64,000 nucleotides of DNA from Rhodothermia bacterium (GTDB lineage: Bacteria; Bacteroidota; Rhodothermia; Rhodothermales; UBA2364). Under the pieces are notes generated by a model that saw nothing but the letters and a program-made list of their open reading frames with translations, made no database searches and was not told the DNA's origin. Positions 8,979 to 18,164 of the stretch are shown here, in pieces. The translations under genes and the position numbers were made by a program. The stretch lies in NCBI GenBank assembly GCA_017303715.1, contig JAFLBZ010000016.1:1-64000 (forward strand), read 5' to 3'. The number at the start of each line of letters is the position of its first letter. Position 1 is the stretch's first letter.

Positions 8979-9000
8979 TGTAAGCGTTTACGCAAAATAA
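8979..9000 (-). promoter_or_regulatory. LacI-family-type operator abutting a -7 box, GH13 promoter
   Basis: Read towards the GH13 gene: TTATTTTG (9000-8993, one mismatch to TAnnTTTG) is followed immediately by CGTAAACGCTTACA (8992-8979). The 14-mer is a near-perfect palindrome of the CG-centred kind bound by LacI/GalR-family repressors. A repressor there would cover the transcription start. The same arrangement occurs at the alpha-amylase at 41.8 kb. Confidence 0.65.
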
Positions 9001-9121
9001 TGTCTTCGGCGTTTTTTCGCTAAGGAAATGTTGTGAATGTCGCCAAAAAAAGGGCGGTTCTGAATTAAGTTCCGTCTGGAAAAGATTTCCTCCTCCTTAC
9101 TTAACCAGTCCAATAGCAACC

Positions 9122-9973
9122 TTGATACGCCTTGCCATCCAAAAATCCGGACGACTAAGCGAAGACTCTTTAGCCTTGATCCGAGAATGTGGCATTGATT
9201 TGCCCGATACCAAAAATAAACTCCGGTGTGTAGCGCACAATTTTCCGGTAGAAATCCTCTTTTTGCGGGACGATGACATCCCCGGTTATGTAGCCGATGG
9301 AACCGCCGATCTTGGCATTGTGGGGCTGAATGTGGTAGCAGAAACCCAGAAATCGGTGGAAATTGCCGAGAAGTTAGGCTTTGGGAGTTGTCGTCTCTCC
9401 ATCGCTGTTCCGAGAGCCTTTACATGGACGGGTTTAGAGAGCCTGAATGGGAAACGCATTGCGACCTCTTATCCGAATGTTTTGCGGCAGTTCTTGACCC
9501 AATCTGGTATCGAGGCCAGTATTCATGAAATCAGTGGCTCGGTAGAAATTGCCCCTGGAATTGACCTTGCAGATGCGATCTGCGACTTGGTGAGTTCAGG
9601 TGGAACGCTATTGAGCAATGGTTTGAAAGAAGTTCAGGCAATTTTACCTTCCGAGGCCGTCATCATCCGCCATCCAGCACTTTCGGCAGAAAAATTGGAG
9701 GTGTTGGAAAAACTCAAATTCCGCATCCGGTCAGTCCACCGTGCAAAGCATGTAAAATATATTCTTCTGAACGTTCCAAACGAGCAGGTTCCAGAGGTCA
9801 TCAATTTGTTACCGGGCATGAAAAGCCCAACGGTTTTGCCCCTTGCCGTTTCCGGTTGGAGTTCGGTGCATTCCGTAATCCAAGAAGACCAATTTTGGGA
9901 TGTGATAGAGGGCCTCAAATCCGCCGGGGCACAAGGCATTTTGGTGGTTCCGATCGAGAAAATGATTTTGTGA
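9122..9973 (+). CDS. hisG: ATP phosphoribosyltransferase, long form
   Basis: First enzyme of histidine synthesis, joining ATP and PRPP. 283 residues: a two-lobed catalytic part (start IRLAIQKSGRL; 'GTADLGIVGLNVV'; 'ADAICDLVSSGGTL', the PRPP-binding element) and a C-terminal ACT-like regulatory domain ('SVHSVIQEDQFWDVIEGL', 'GAQGILVVPIEKM'). The long form works without HisZ and is normally feedback-inhibited by histidine. The start appears to be TTG at 9122, because no in-frame ATG precedes the conserved N-terminus. First gene of an eight-gene plus-strand run. Confidence 0.95.
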   Translation: MIRLAIQKSGRLSEDSLALIRECGIDLPDTKNKLRCVAHNFPVEILFLRDDDIPGYVADGTADLGIVGLNVVAETQKSVEIAEKLGFGSCRLSIAVPRAFTWTGLESLNGKRIATSYPNVLRQFLTQSGIEASIHEISGSVEIAPGIDLADAICDLVSSGGTLLSNGLKEVQAILPSEAVIIRHPALSAEKLEVLEKLKFRIRSVHRAKHVKYILLNVPNEQVPEVINLLPGMKSPTVLPLAVSGWSSVHSVIQEDQFWDVIEGLKSAGAQGILVVPIEKMIL

Positions 9974-10041
9974 TAGATGGCCTATTAAGACCAAGAACAT
10001 ACAACCAGCAGATAAAACGCTTGCTAACCTAACCTCATACC

Positions 10042-11919
10042 ATGAGAATAGTTATAAATCCTCCTCCAACATCATGGCCTACCCTTTTGACAAGACCAGC
10101 TTTGGATATAAAAGTCATCACAGAAAAAGTCTCGCCTATTTTGGAAGCCGTTCGGCGGGAAGGTGATGCGGCATTAAGGGGGTTCACAGAGCAATTCGAC
10201 GGGGTTGCACAACAAGATTTATTGGTACGGGAAGCCGAGTTTACCACCGCTATTCCGCAAGTCTCGCCCGAACTACAAGCCGCGATCCGAACGGCCCATG
10301 CCAATATTCGGGCTTTTCATGCAGCTCAATCCCAAAAAGTGCGTGAAATAGAGACCATGACGGGCGTGCGGTGTTGGCGCAAATCCTTGCCCATCGAAAA
10401 AGTGGGTTTGTACATTCCGGGTGGAACTGCACCCTTGTTTTCTACCTTGCTCATGCTGGGGATTCCGGCCAAATTAGCGGGTTGTAAAGAGATTGTATTG
10501 TGTACACCGCCTCAAAAAGACGGAAGCATACATCCAGCGATTCTATTTACCGCCCAACTTATTGGTATCCGTCAGGTGTATAAAGTGGGCGGAGCGCAAG
10601 CCATTGCTGCGATGGGATTTGGTACGGAAAGCATTCCAGCAGTTTATAAAATCTTAGGTCCGGGAAATGCTTATGTCACTGCTGCCAAACAGTTGATGCA
10701 ACAAGAGGGGGTGGCGATAGACCTACCGGCAGGCCCATCGGAAGTCGCTGTTTTTGCGGATGATACATCGAATCCCATTTTTGTGGCGGCAGACCTCCTG
10801 TCGCAGGCAGAACACGGCGCAGACAGTCAAGTCTTGCTTGTTTCTACCTCGATGGACATGATCCAAAAAATCCAAACCGAGGTAGAAGCCCAACTTGGCG
10901 CACTACCCCGCCGCGAAATGGCCGCTGCATCCTTGGAAAATAGCCTGCTGATACAGGTTAATACGGAAACCGAAGCAATGGCCTTGCTCAATGCTTATGC
11001 CCCCGAACACCTCATCTTGGCAACAGATCGCTCGTATGCACTTGCGGAACACGTTGTCCATGCAGGTTCGGTGTTTTTGGGACATTGGACACCCGAATCG
11101 GTGGGCGACTACGCCTCTGGAACCAACCATACCCTCCCAACGAACGGCTATGCACGAATGTACGCCGGAGTTTCGTTAGACACCTTTGTGCGCAAAGTCA
11201 CCTTCCAACACCTCACGCCGGAAGGCTTACAAAACATTGGAACAACGGTGGAGGTTATGGCCGCCGCCGAAGGCTTAGAAGCCCATAAATTGGCCGTTAG
11301 CCATCGTTTGAAGGCGCTCCCCACCATCCCAAAGGGTCACAGAACCGCCCTTGTTCAGCGCACAACCAATGAAACCGACATCCGCATTCATTTAAACTTG
11401 GATGGAACCGGGAAGGCAGACCTCCACACGGGATTGGGCTTTTTTGACCATATGTTGGAGCAGTTAGCAAGGCATGGCGGTTGCGACCTCTCGGTCTTGG
11501 TTCGCGGAGATTTGCATATAGACGAACACCATACCGTAGAAGACACCGGATTGGCACTTGGAACAGCGTTTTTGGAGGCATTGGGTGATAAACGCGGTAT
11601 CGAACGTTATGGATTTTTATTACCGATGGACGAAGCGTTGGCACAAGTAGCCCTTGATTTTTCCGGAAGGCCATGGCTGGTTTGGGATGTTCTCTTTGCG
11701 CGAGAACGGGTGGGTGATGTCCCCACCGAGATGTGGCATCACTTCTTTAAATCGTTCTGCGATACCGCAAAATGCAACCTCAATATCCAAGCCCGTGGCG
11801 ATAACGACCACCACCTTATCGAATCGGTTTTTAAGGCATTTGCCAAAGCCATCCGCATGGCCGTGCGTCGCGACCCTGCAAGGATGGACATTTTACCCAG
11901 CACAAAAGGTGTACTCTAA
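10042..11919 (+). CDS. hisD-hisB: Fused histidinol dehydrogenase / imidazoleglycerol-phosphate dehydratase
   Basis: One uninterrupted 625-codon frame carrying two his enzymes. Residues 1 to about 430 are HisD (final two oxidations, histidinol to histidine): '[11 protein letters not shown]', 'AEHGADSQV', the catalytic Glu322-His323 in 'APEHL' and the C-terminal '[15 protein letters not shown]'. Residues about 434-625 are the dehydratase (IGPD) part of HisB: '[14 protein letters not shown]', the metal motif '[10 protein letters not shown]' and '[17 protein letters not shown]'. The linker is only about ten residues ('[11 protein letters not shown]'). In many operons hisC lies between hisD and hisB, and many Bacteroidota HisB proteins start with a phosphatase domain; both are absent here. 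An internal start at the Met of 'MAAAEGLE' could in principle give a free dehydratase. Confidence 0.93.
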   Translation: MRIVINPPPTSWPTLLTRPALDIKVITEKVSPILEAVRREGDAALRGFTEQFDGVAQQDLLVREAEFTTAIPQVSPELQAAIRTAHANIRAFHAAQSQKVREIETMTGVRCWRKSLPIEKVGLYIPGGTAPLFSTLLMLGIPAKLAGCKEIVLCTPPQKDGSIHPAILFTAQLIGIRQVYKVGGAQAIAAMGFGTESIPAVYKILGPGNAYVTAAKQLMQQEGVAIDLPAGPSEVAVFADDTSNPIFVAADLLSQAEHGADSQVLLVSTSMDMIQKIQTEVEAQLGALPRREMAAASLENSLLIQVNTETEAMALLNAYAPEHLILATDRSYALAEHVVHAGSVFLGHWTPESVGDYASGTNHTLPTNGYARMYAGVSLDTFVRKVTFQHLTPEGLQNIGTTVEVMAAAEGLEAHKLAVSHRLKALPTIPKGHRTALVQRTTNETDIRIHLNLDGTGKADLHTGLGFFDHMLEQLARHGGCDLSVLVRGDLHIDEHHTVEDTGLALGTAFLEALGDKRGIERYGFLLPMDEALAQVALDFSGRPWLVWDVLFARERVGDVPTEMWHHFFKSFCDTAKCNLNIQARGDNDHHLIESVFKAFAKAIRMAVRRDPARMDILPSTKGVL

Positions 11920-11943
11920 ACCTTTATTTAAATTAAACTTACC

Positions 11944-12528
11944 TTGAAGATCGCTTTAATTAAATACAATGCAGGAAACATCGTCTCTGTCATCAATGCG
12001 TTGAACAGGTTGGGGGTAGAGCCGCTTTGGACGAACGATCCTGAAGAAATCCAATCGGCAGATCGCGTCATTTTTCCGGGAGTTGGTGAAGCCCGCGCCT
12101 CCATGCAATCCGTCCAAGAAAATGGGATAGATCGGCTTTTGCTAACCCTCAAACAACCGGTTTTGGGGATTTGTGTAGGGCTTCAGCTCATGTGCCGCCA
12201 TTCCGAAGAAAACGACACGATGTGCTTGGGCATCTTTGATGTCTCTGTCCGGAAATTCCCGAATGTTTCCGAAAAAGTGCCGCAAAACGGCTGGAACAGC
12301 ATTGAAAACCTGTCTTCACCGCTCTTTTCTGGCATCAAAGAAGGTGCATATGTCTATTATAACAACAGTTATTATGCCGAGGCAGATCCGCAGGCCATTG
12401 CCACCACCACCTATGTTTTGCCTTTTAGTGGCGCACTCCACCGCGATAATTTCTACGCAGTTCAGTTCCATCCCGAAAAAAGCGGCCATGTGGGCGGGAT
12501 GATTTTGCAGAATTTTTTAAACCTCTAA
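11944..12528 (+). CDS. hisH: Imidazole glycerol phosphate synthase, glutaminase subunit
   Basis: Class I glutamine amidotransferase (194 residues) that supplies ammonia to HisF. The nucleophile Cys77 sits in 'LGICVGLQLM', and the His176/Glu178 pair in 'QFHPEKSG'. 'YNAGNIVSV' and 'FPGVGEA' are the usual N-terminal elements. The start is TTG at 11944, the second TTG start in this operon; the following codons read KIALIKYNAGN as in other HisH. It lies 24 bp after the hisD-hisB fusion. Confidence 0.94.
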   Translation: MKIALIKYNAGNIVSVINALNRLGVEPLWTNDPEEIQSADRVIFPGVGEARASMQSVQENGIDRLLLTLKQPVLGICVGLQLMCRHSEENDTMCLGIFDVSVRKFPNVSEKVPQNGWNSIENLSSPLFSGIKEGAYVYYNNSYYAEADPQAIATTTYVLPFSGALHRDNFYAVQFHPEKSGHVGGMILQNFLNL

Positions 12529-12537
12529 ACCAACGCC

Positions 12538-13254
12538 ATGCAAATCATTCCAGCCATAGATCTCATTGGTGGCAAATGCGTTCGACTTACGCAAGGCGAC
12601 TTTGCCCGCCAAAAAACCTACCACGACGATCCGCTTGAAGTAGCCAAAATGTTTGAAGATGCGGGCATCACCCGTTTGCATTTGGTGGATTTGGATGGCG
12701 CAAGACAAAAGCATATTGTTAACCATAAGATATTAGAAAATATAGTATTAAAGACTAAACTTATTGTGGATTTTGGTGGCGGGCTACAGTCCGAAGAAGA
12801 CCTAAAAATTGCTTTTTCTTCCGGTGCAGCCATGATTACGGGCGGAAGCATCGCCATCCGGAACCGCGCTATGTTTCTTGAGTGGTTGTCTGAATATGGG
12901 CCGGAGAAAATCATCCTTGGCGCCGATGCTAAAGATGGAAACGTGGCCGTGAGTGGTTGGCAGGATGTGACCGCAGTGCCCGTTTTACCTTTTATTCAAA
13001 GCTACCTCCAAGAAGGCATACAGCAAGTAATTTGTACCGACATTGCCAAAGATGGCGCAATGACTGGGCCGTCGTTTGAACTCTACAACACCCTAACGAC
13101 TGCTTGCAACGGGCTAAAACTGATTGCCAGTGGCGGTGTCACCACCCTCGAAGACCTCGAAAAACTACGAGAACAAGAGCTTCATGGCGCCATTATCGGA
13201 AAGGCGATTTATGAAGGAACTATCCAACTCCGCGACTTACAGCGGTTTTTTTGA
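12538..13254 (+). CDS. hisA: ProFAR isomerase
   Basis: (beta/alpha)8-barrel isomerase (238 residues) that opens the ribose ring of ProFAR. It begins 'MQIIPAIDLIGGKCVRLTQGD', has the phosphate-binding 'VDFGGGLQ' and 'ASGGVTTLEDL', and the catalytic Asp pair in 'PAIDL' and 'CTDIAKDGAMTGP'. ATG start 9 bp after hisH. Confidence 0.95.
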   Translation: MQIIPAIDLIGGKCVRLTQGDFARQKTYHDDPLEVAKMFEDAGITRLHLVDLDGARQKHIVNHKILENIVLKTKLIVDFGGGLQSEEDLKIAFSSGAAMITGGSIAIRNRAMFLEWLSEYGPEKIILGADAKDGNVAVSGWQDVTAVPVLPFIQSYLQEGIQQVICTDIAKDGAMTGPSFELYNTLTTACNGLKLIASGGVTTLEDLEKLREQELHGAIIGKAIYEGTIQLRDLQRFF

Positions 13255-13272
13255 TTCTGAAAAACGGAAATT

Positions 13273-14028
13273 ATGCTTACCAAACGCATTATCCCTTGTC
13301 TTGATGTAAAAGATGGGCGTACCGTCAAAGGGGTTAATTTCGTGGACTTGCGCGATGCCGGAGATGCCGTAGAATTGGCAGAAGCCTATGTGGAGCAAGG
13401 CGCGGACGAATTGGTTTTTTTAGACATTACCGCAACCCTTGAAAACAGAGGAACCTTGGTCTCGTTGGTGAAGCGCGTAGCAAAAGTACTCGACATTCCC
13501 TTTACCGTTGGTGGTGGGATAAATACCGCCGCAGATGCTTCCACGATGCTCTATGCCGGTGCAGACAAAGTATCGGTCAATTCCGCTGCCGTCCGAAATC
13601 CGGCCTTGGTCTCGGAAATCGCTCAACAGTTTGGTTCCCAATTTATTGTCGTGGCCATAGATGCCCGAAAATCTGGCGATGATTGGGTGGTTTATACCCA
13701 TGGTGGCCGAACACCAACCCAGCGCCGTGCATTGGAATGGGCCAAAGAAGTCGCTTCGCGGGGCGCGGGAGAAATCCTCTTGACCTCTATGGATCATGAC
13801 GGGACCAAAAACGGCTTTGCACTCGAATTGACAAGACTCCTTTCCACCAACTTAAACATTCCCGTCATTGCCTCGGGCGGAGCCGGAAAAAAGGAACATT
13901 TTACAGATGTATTCCGAGAAGGGGCTGCTGATGCTGCTTTGGCCGCCAGTATTTTCCACTTTGGCGAAATTCCCATTCCGGAACTCAAAGCCTTTCTTGC
14001 AGCAGCGGGCATTACCATGCGTCTATAA
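13273..14028 (+). CDS. hisF: Imidazole glycerol phosphate synthase, cyclase subunit
   Basis: Barrel enzyme (251 residues) that closes the imidazole ring and releases AICAR to purine synthesis. '[20 protein letters not shown]' at the start, 'LDITATLE', 'VGGGINT' and '[12 protein letters not shown]' are diagnostic; the catalytic Asp residues lie in 'CLDVKDG' and 'SMDHDGT'. It works with HisH, encoded two genes upstream. Confidence 0.96.
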   Translation: MLTKRIIPCLDVKDGRTVKGVNFVDLRDAGDAVELAEAYVEQGADELVFLDITATLENRGTLVSLVKRVAKVLDIPFTVGGGINTAADASTMLYAGADKVSVNSAAVRNPALVSEIAQQFGSQFIVVAIDARKSGDDWVVYTHGGRTPTQRRALEWAKEVASRGAGEILLTSMDHDGTKNGFALELTRLLSTNLNIPVIASGGAGKKEHFTDVFREGAADAALAASIFHFGEIPIPELKAFLAAAGITMRL

Positions 14029-14059
14029 GTGCATTCAATTAACGTCAACCAGAAACAAC

Positions 14060-14668
14060 ATGTTTAATATAGAAAAAATAGATTTCGGAAAATCAGACGG
14101 TTTGGTTCCAGCCATCGTTCAAGACGCAACCACCCGCAAGGTTCTCATGCTCGGCTACATGAATCAAGAGGCCGTGCAAAAAACTTTAGACACGGGCTTG
14201 GTCACGTTTTTCAGTCGGAGCAAAAGCCGGCTTTGGACGAAAGGAGAAGCCTCTGGAAATGTGCTTAACCTCGTCGAAATACGTTTAGACTGCGACCAAG
14301 ACACCTTACTCGTCACGGCAAAGCCCACTGGCCCTACTTGTCATACAGGGGAGGATACTTGCTGGGGCGAAGAAAATACTTCAGATAAATTATTGTTTTT
14401 ACGACATTTAGAATCTATTATTCATCAACGCAAAACGGCTTCTGGCGCCACATCTTATACCGCTTCACTCTTTGAAAAAGGTATCAATAAAATTGCGCAG
14501 AAAGTGGGAGAAGAAGCCGTAGAATTGGTGATTGAGGCCAAAGACCACAACGACGACTTGTTTAGAGGTGAGGCCGCCGACCTGCTCTTCCATCTTTTGG
14601 TGCTGCTCGAAGCCAAAAACATTCCCTTAAACGACGTCCTTGCTGTTTTGGAAGCACGTCATAAATAA
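14060..14668 (+). CDS. hisI: Bifunctional PR-AMP cyclohydrolase / PR-ATP pyrophosphatase
   Basis: HisIE fusion (202 residues) for steps 2 and 3 of the pathway. The cyclohydrolase half has 'VLMLGYMNQEAV', 'TFFSRSKSRLWTKGE' and the zinc motif 'DCDQDTLLV...GPTCHTGEDTC'. The pyrophosphatase half has 'KVGEEAVELVIEAK' and 'GEAADLLFHLLVLL', a MazG-like helical site. An upstream frame overlaps hisF, but ATG 14060 (MFNIEKIDF) is the natural start. Confidence 0.94.
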   Translation: MFNIEKIDFGKSDGLVPAIVQDATTRKVLMLGYMNQEAVQKTLDTGLVTFFSRSKSRLWTKGEASGNVLNLVEIRLDCDQDTLLVTAKPTGPTCHTGEDTCWGEENTSDKLLFLRHLESIIHQRKTASGATSYTASLFEKGINKIAQKVGEEAVELVIEAKDHNDDLFRGEAADLLFHLLVLLEAKNIPLNDVLAVLEARHK

Positions 14669-14702
14669 ACCCGTCACAAATAAACCCTTAGCCACCACAC
14701 CG

Positions 14703-16118
14703 ATGATCCTACAAACCGTTACCCAAACCTCCTTCGAGACCCTCCGATTTGTTGCCAAAGGCCAAACGTTTTCAGAGAACCTACGCCCTTTAGACGATTT
14801 TCAGGCGGAGGAAGGAGAAATTCAACGTTTTTCGCAAAACAACGATAAAGGTTGGTGGTTGGGATTGGGCGAGGCTCCAAGCACGCACACCTTACGGCGT
14901 GTCGTGAGGCAATTTGTTCACGCCTACAAAACCAAAATCAGCACACTTGGCTTGATGCTTCCCGAGGGTACGTTATTGGATGAAAAAGGCGCAATCCAAG
15001 CCATTACCGAGGGGTTTCTTTTGGGACTTTACGATTTGGGGCACTGGAAATCCGACCCCAAAAAAGTACTTCTAACCCAAGCAGCCTTGGTGGTCTCGGA
15101 TCTGGAAGCCGCAGAAGTGCCCTTCTCTTTGGGACAAATCTTGGCAGAAGCCACCATCGTAGGCATGTGCCTAATCAACGCACCGGCGAACCAACTTACC
15201 CCAAAAGACTTGGCGGATCAAGCCTGCTTCCTTGCCGAAAAAACCGGATTTTCGACCGAAGTTTATACCTTAGAAACCCTGAAACAAATGGGACTCGGCG
15301 GTATCGTGGCTGTAAATGCCGGAAGCCAACACGAGGCACATTTTATTCTGTGCCGATACGAGCCAGAAGCAGCCAAAACCACCATCGGGTTGGTGGGCAA
15401 GGGTGTTACGTTCGATACAGGCGGCATCAACCTGAAACCCAGCGAAAACATGTATATGATGAAGTGCGATATGGGCGGCGCTGCTGTTGTACTTTCCGCC
15501 ATAAGTGCCATTGCTGCCGCCAAACTGCCCATCCGCGTCATCGCCGCCATCCCTGCAACCGAGAACAAAACGGGGGCAAATGCCACACTCCCCGGCGATG
15601 TGATTACTTTATACAATGGTAAAACCGTGGAAGTGGAAGACACAGACGCCGAAGGCCGCTTGATTCTTGCCGATGCACTCGCCTATCTAATGAAACACCA
15701 CAAAACTGACTATCTACTTGATTTTGCAACCCTTACAGGCTCTTGTGTAATGGCTTTGGGGTATCATGCAGCGGGTTTATTTACCCCAAATGATCCCTTT
15801 GCCAACTTGCTTTCCGAAATCGGAGAGGCGTCTGGAGACCGCATCTGGCGCTTACCACTTTGGGACGTTTATGCGAAACAAATACAATCCGATATTGCAG
15901 ACCTTAAGAACCTTGGTGGTCGTCCGGCTGGCGCCATTACCGCTGCAAAGTTTTTAGAAGCCTTTACCGATAAACATCCGGCATGGGCGCATGTGGATGT
16001 AGCTGGCGTGGTATATGGTGATGGCCCCTTCGGAAAAATGCGCCATGCAACTGGCTATGGAACGCGGCTTGTGTTTGAATTGGCACGTCATTTGGCCCAA
16101 GATTCGGAAAACCTGTAA
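14703..16118 (+). CDS. pepA: M17 leucyl aminopeptidase
   Basis: A 471-residue cytosolic metallo-aminopeptidase. The C-terminal catalytic domain has 'VGKGVTFDTGGINLKPSENM' with a metal-binding Lys and Asp, the later Asp in 'MMKCDMGGAA', and 'VEDTDAEGRLILADALAY', a slight variant of the NTDAEGRL family signature. The N-terminal domain (about residues 1-160) is divergent, as is usual. ATG 14703 is 34 bp after hisIE, so co-transcription with his is likely though no metabolic link is obvious. No signal peptide. Confidence 0.93.
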   Translation: MILQTVTQTSFETLRFVAKGQTFSENLRPLDDFQAEEGEIQRFSQNNDKGWWLGLGEAPSTHTLRRVVRQFVHAYKTKISTLGLMLPEGTLLDEKGAIQAITEGFLLGLYDLGHWKSDPKKVLLTQAALVVSDLEAAEVPFSLGQILAEATIVGMCLINAPANQLTPKDLADQACFLAEKTGFSTEVYTLETLKQMGLGGIVAVNAGSQHEAHFILCRYEPEAAKTTIGLVGKGVTFDTGGINLKPSENMYMMKCDMGGAAVVLSAISAIAAAKLPIRVIAAIPATENKTGANATLPGDVITLYNGKTVEVEDTDAEGRLILADALAYLMKHHKTDYLLDFATLTGSCVMALGYHAAGLFTPNDPFANLLSEIGEASGDRIWRLPLWDVYAKQIQSDIADLKNLGGRPAGAITAAKFLEAFTDKHPAWAHVDVAGVVYGDGPFGKMRHATGYGTRLVFELARHLAQDSENL

Positions 16119-16129
16119 CCTTGAGCCTT

Positions 16130-16966
16130 ATGAAAACCTTTCCTGAAAAACTGCAAGAAGCCCAATCCGCTTGCAATAGCCTTTTGTGCGTGGGATTAGA
16201 CCCCGATCCGCATAAAATTCCACAACACCTTTTGGCGCGGTACGACGTTCCACAGGCCATATACCACTTTAATGCAGCCATTATTGAGGCTACACAAGCT
16301 TTTACAGCCGCTTTTAAACCCAACTTGGCCTTCTTTGAGGCATTGGGTGTACAAGGCTGGGCGGTTTTCAAAAAAACGTTGGATACCATACCGGCTGATA
16401 AATTGGTGATTGCAGACGCCAAACGCGGCGATATTGGCAATACAGCGCGTAAATATGCCGAGGCTTTTCTGGTACAATTCGATTGTGATGCCATCACCGT
16501 TTCCCCTTATATGGGTGCAGACTCGGTGTTACCATTTTTGGGATTTCCCGGAAAAGCCGCCTTTATTCTCGGACTCACCTCCAATCCGGGTGCGGATGAT
16601 TTTGAGAAACAAACGCTTATTGACAAGGATCAAGAACACAAACCGCTTTATCTCGCTGTTGCCCAAAAGGTAAAACGCTGGCAAGATAAGATGCCCGGAA
16701 CCGCTGGATTGGTGGTAGGGGCAACACAAGCAGTTGAGATGAGGGCTATCCGAGACGCAACACCAGAAATGCCTTTCCTGATTCCGGGTGTAGGTGTGCA
16801 AGGAGGCGACGTTCAGTTGGCCGTTGCTGCCGGAACGGCTAACGGCGGCTCGGTACTCATCAACGCCAGTCGAGGTATCTTATATGCTTCCTCCAAGCGT
16901 GACTTTGCCGAGGCCGCCGCCAAAGAAGCACAAAAATCGGCTAAGGCTATACCTTACGGCGCTTAA
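16130..16966 (+). CDS. pyrF: Orotidine 5'-phosphate decarboxylase, type 2
   Basis: Last step of UMP synthesis (278 residues). 'LCVGLDPDPHKIP' and 'VIADAKRGDIGNTA' identify the longer PyrF family typical of mycobacteria and Bacteroidota; the catalytic Lys98 lies in the DAKRGD motif. 'PGVGVQGGD' is the phosphate-binding loop. The start is the ATG at 16130; a TTG three codons earlier is in frame. It follows pepA by 11 bp, ends the his-pepA-pyrF run and overlaps the convergent asparaginase stop in the tetramer TTAA. Confidence 0.94.
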   Translation: MKTFPEKLQEAQSACNSLLCVGLDPDPHKIPQHLLARYDVPQAIYHFNAAIIEATQAFTAAFKPNLAFFEALGVQGWAVFKKTLDTIPADKLVIADAKRGDIGNTARKYAEAFLVQFDCDAITVSPYMGADSVLPFLGFPGKAAFILGLTSNPGADDFEKQTLIDKDQEHKPLYLAVAQKVKRWQDKMPGTAGLVVGATQAVEMRAIRDATPEMPFLIPGVGVQGGDVQLAVAAGTANGGSVLINASRGILYASSKRDFAEAAAKEAQKSAKAIPYGA

Positions 16967-17952
16967 TCCCACTCAAAAAGGTGCTTCGGAACCACCACAC
17001 GGGTTCCACTTTCGTCTGTCACGGTCATCTTATATCCCGGACGAAGGCCGTACCCGCCAACATTACCTTGGTTATCAATTGCTAAAAGCCCAAGTTGCTG
17101 GCCTTTGTGTTCCGGCCACAACCGAATAATGCGCTCCAAGGCTTTTTTGCAGGCCATTTCCGGCGAGTTTCCTTGCCGCATAAACTCTATGATGCTATGG
17201 CTTCCACAGGCACGCACCACCATCTCGCCCAACCCTGTCGCACTTGCTGCACCCACTTCGTTATCCACATAAAGCCCCGCCCCGATGATTGGTGAATCGC
17301 CCACACGCCCTTTCATTTTCCATGCTGCTCCGCTGGTGGTACAAGCACCGGAGAGCTGCCCATTCTGGTCTAAGGCCACCATCCCAATGGTATCGTGGTT
17401 TTCCGGCGAAATGGGTTTATAATTCGAGGTCTTGAGCCACTCCCGCCACGCCTCTTCAGCTTTTGGGGTAAGCAAATTTTCTTTTTTAAACCCTTGGGCC
17501 AGTGCAAACTCCAAGGCTCCATCGCCCACCAGCATCCAATGCGGGGTTTTCTCCATCACCAAGCGTGCAATTTGAATGGGGTGCATGATATGTTGTAAAT
17601 ACGCCACCGCACCGCAGCGCCCTTTTTCATCCATGATGCACGCATCTAAGGTCACATTTCCATCCCGATCCGGAAAGCCACCATATCCCACACTGCTATC
17701 GTTGGGATCGGCCTCAGTAATCATCACGCCTTGTTCTACGGCATCTAAGGCGCTCCCGCCTTTAGAAAGAATTTCCCATGCACGGTTATTGGCCGGTTGG
17801 TTGTCCCAAGTGGAGAGGATAATCGGTTTTCTTTCGCCCTTGATCGGGCTTATGCTCGCCCCCAAAGGCTTACAAGCCGCAAATGAGGCAAGACCCAAGC
17901 CCGCCAATTTTTGAATAAAGGATCGTCTTTTTTCTATCATAGGAATTTTCAA
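16963..17952 (-). CDS. Exported N4-(beta-N-acetylglucosaminyl)-L-asparaginase-like Ntn hydrolase
   Basis: A 329-residue Ntn hydrolase of the asparaginase-2 family. The autocleavage site is 'ENHDTIGMVALD' with Thr188 as new N-terminal nucleophile; 'GRVGDSPIIGAGLYVD' and 'SATGLGE' are substrate-binding elements of glycosylasparaginases. The N-terminus has a Tat-like twin arginine (KRRSFIQKL, Arg9-Arg10), a hydrophobic stretch and Cys27 in 'ASFAACK', so it may be a Tat-exported lipoprotein. A role in taking apart N-linked glycoasparagine is inferred from the family. Convergent with pyrF. Confidence 0.87.
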   Translation of the reverse strand: MKIPMIEKRRSFIQKLAGLGLASFAACKPLGASISPIKGERKPIILSTWDNQPANNRAWEILSKGGSALDAVEQGVMITEADPNDSSVGYGGFPDRDGNVTLDACIMDEKGRCGAVAYLQHIMHPIQIARLVMEKTPHWMLVGDGALEFALAQGFKKENLLTPKAEEAWREWLKTSNYKPISPENHDTIGMVALDQNGQLSGACTTSGAAWKMKGRVGDSPIIGAGLYVDNEVGAASATGLGEMVVRACGSHSIIEFMRQGNSPEMACKKALERIIRLWPEHKGQQLGLLAIDNQGNVGGYGLRPGYKMTVTDESGTRVVVPKHLFEWD

Positions 17953-18164
17953 GTTGTAAATGAAACAAAGTACTGAATATAAAATTCAATAAAACTCAAT
18001 CTTTAAAATACGATATAGCAGCCACAATTCCGCTTCTAAACAAGAACAAAATCAAGCAAGAGGCTAAATCGCTAAACCTTTCCCACAAAACGATCTCCAA
18101 AAAAGGCAAATAGGCACGTTTGTTGCGCCTTTTTTTGCATCGTCTCTCAAACACAACATTATAC

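Noticed and set aside
8960-9121. His-leader attenuator or riboswitch before hisG
   Set aside because: No His-rich leader peptide and no terminator/antiterminator pair; the only clear element belongs to the divergent GH13 gene.
13868-14059. Longer N-terminus of HisIE
   Set aside because: It overlaps hisF by 160 bp and lacks likeness to HisI; ATG 14060 matches the usual start.
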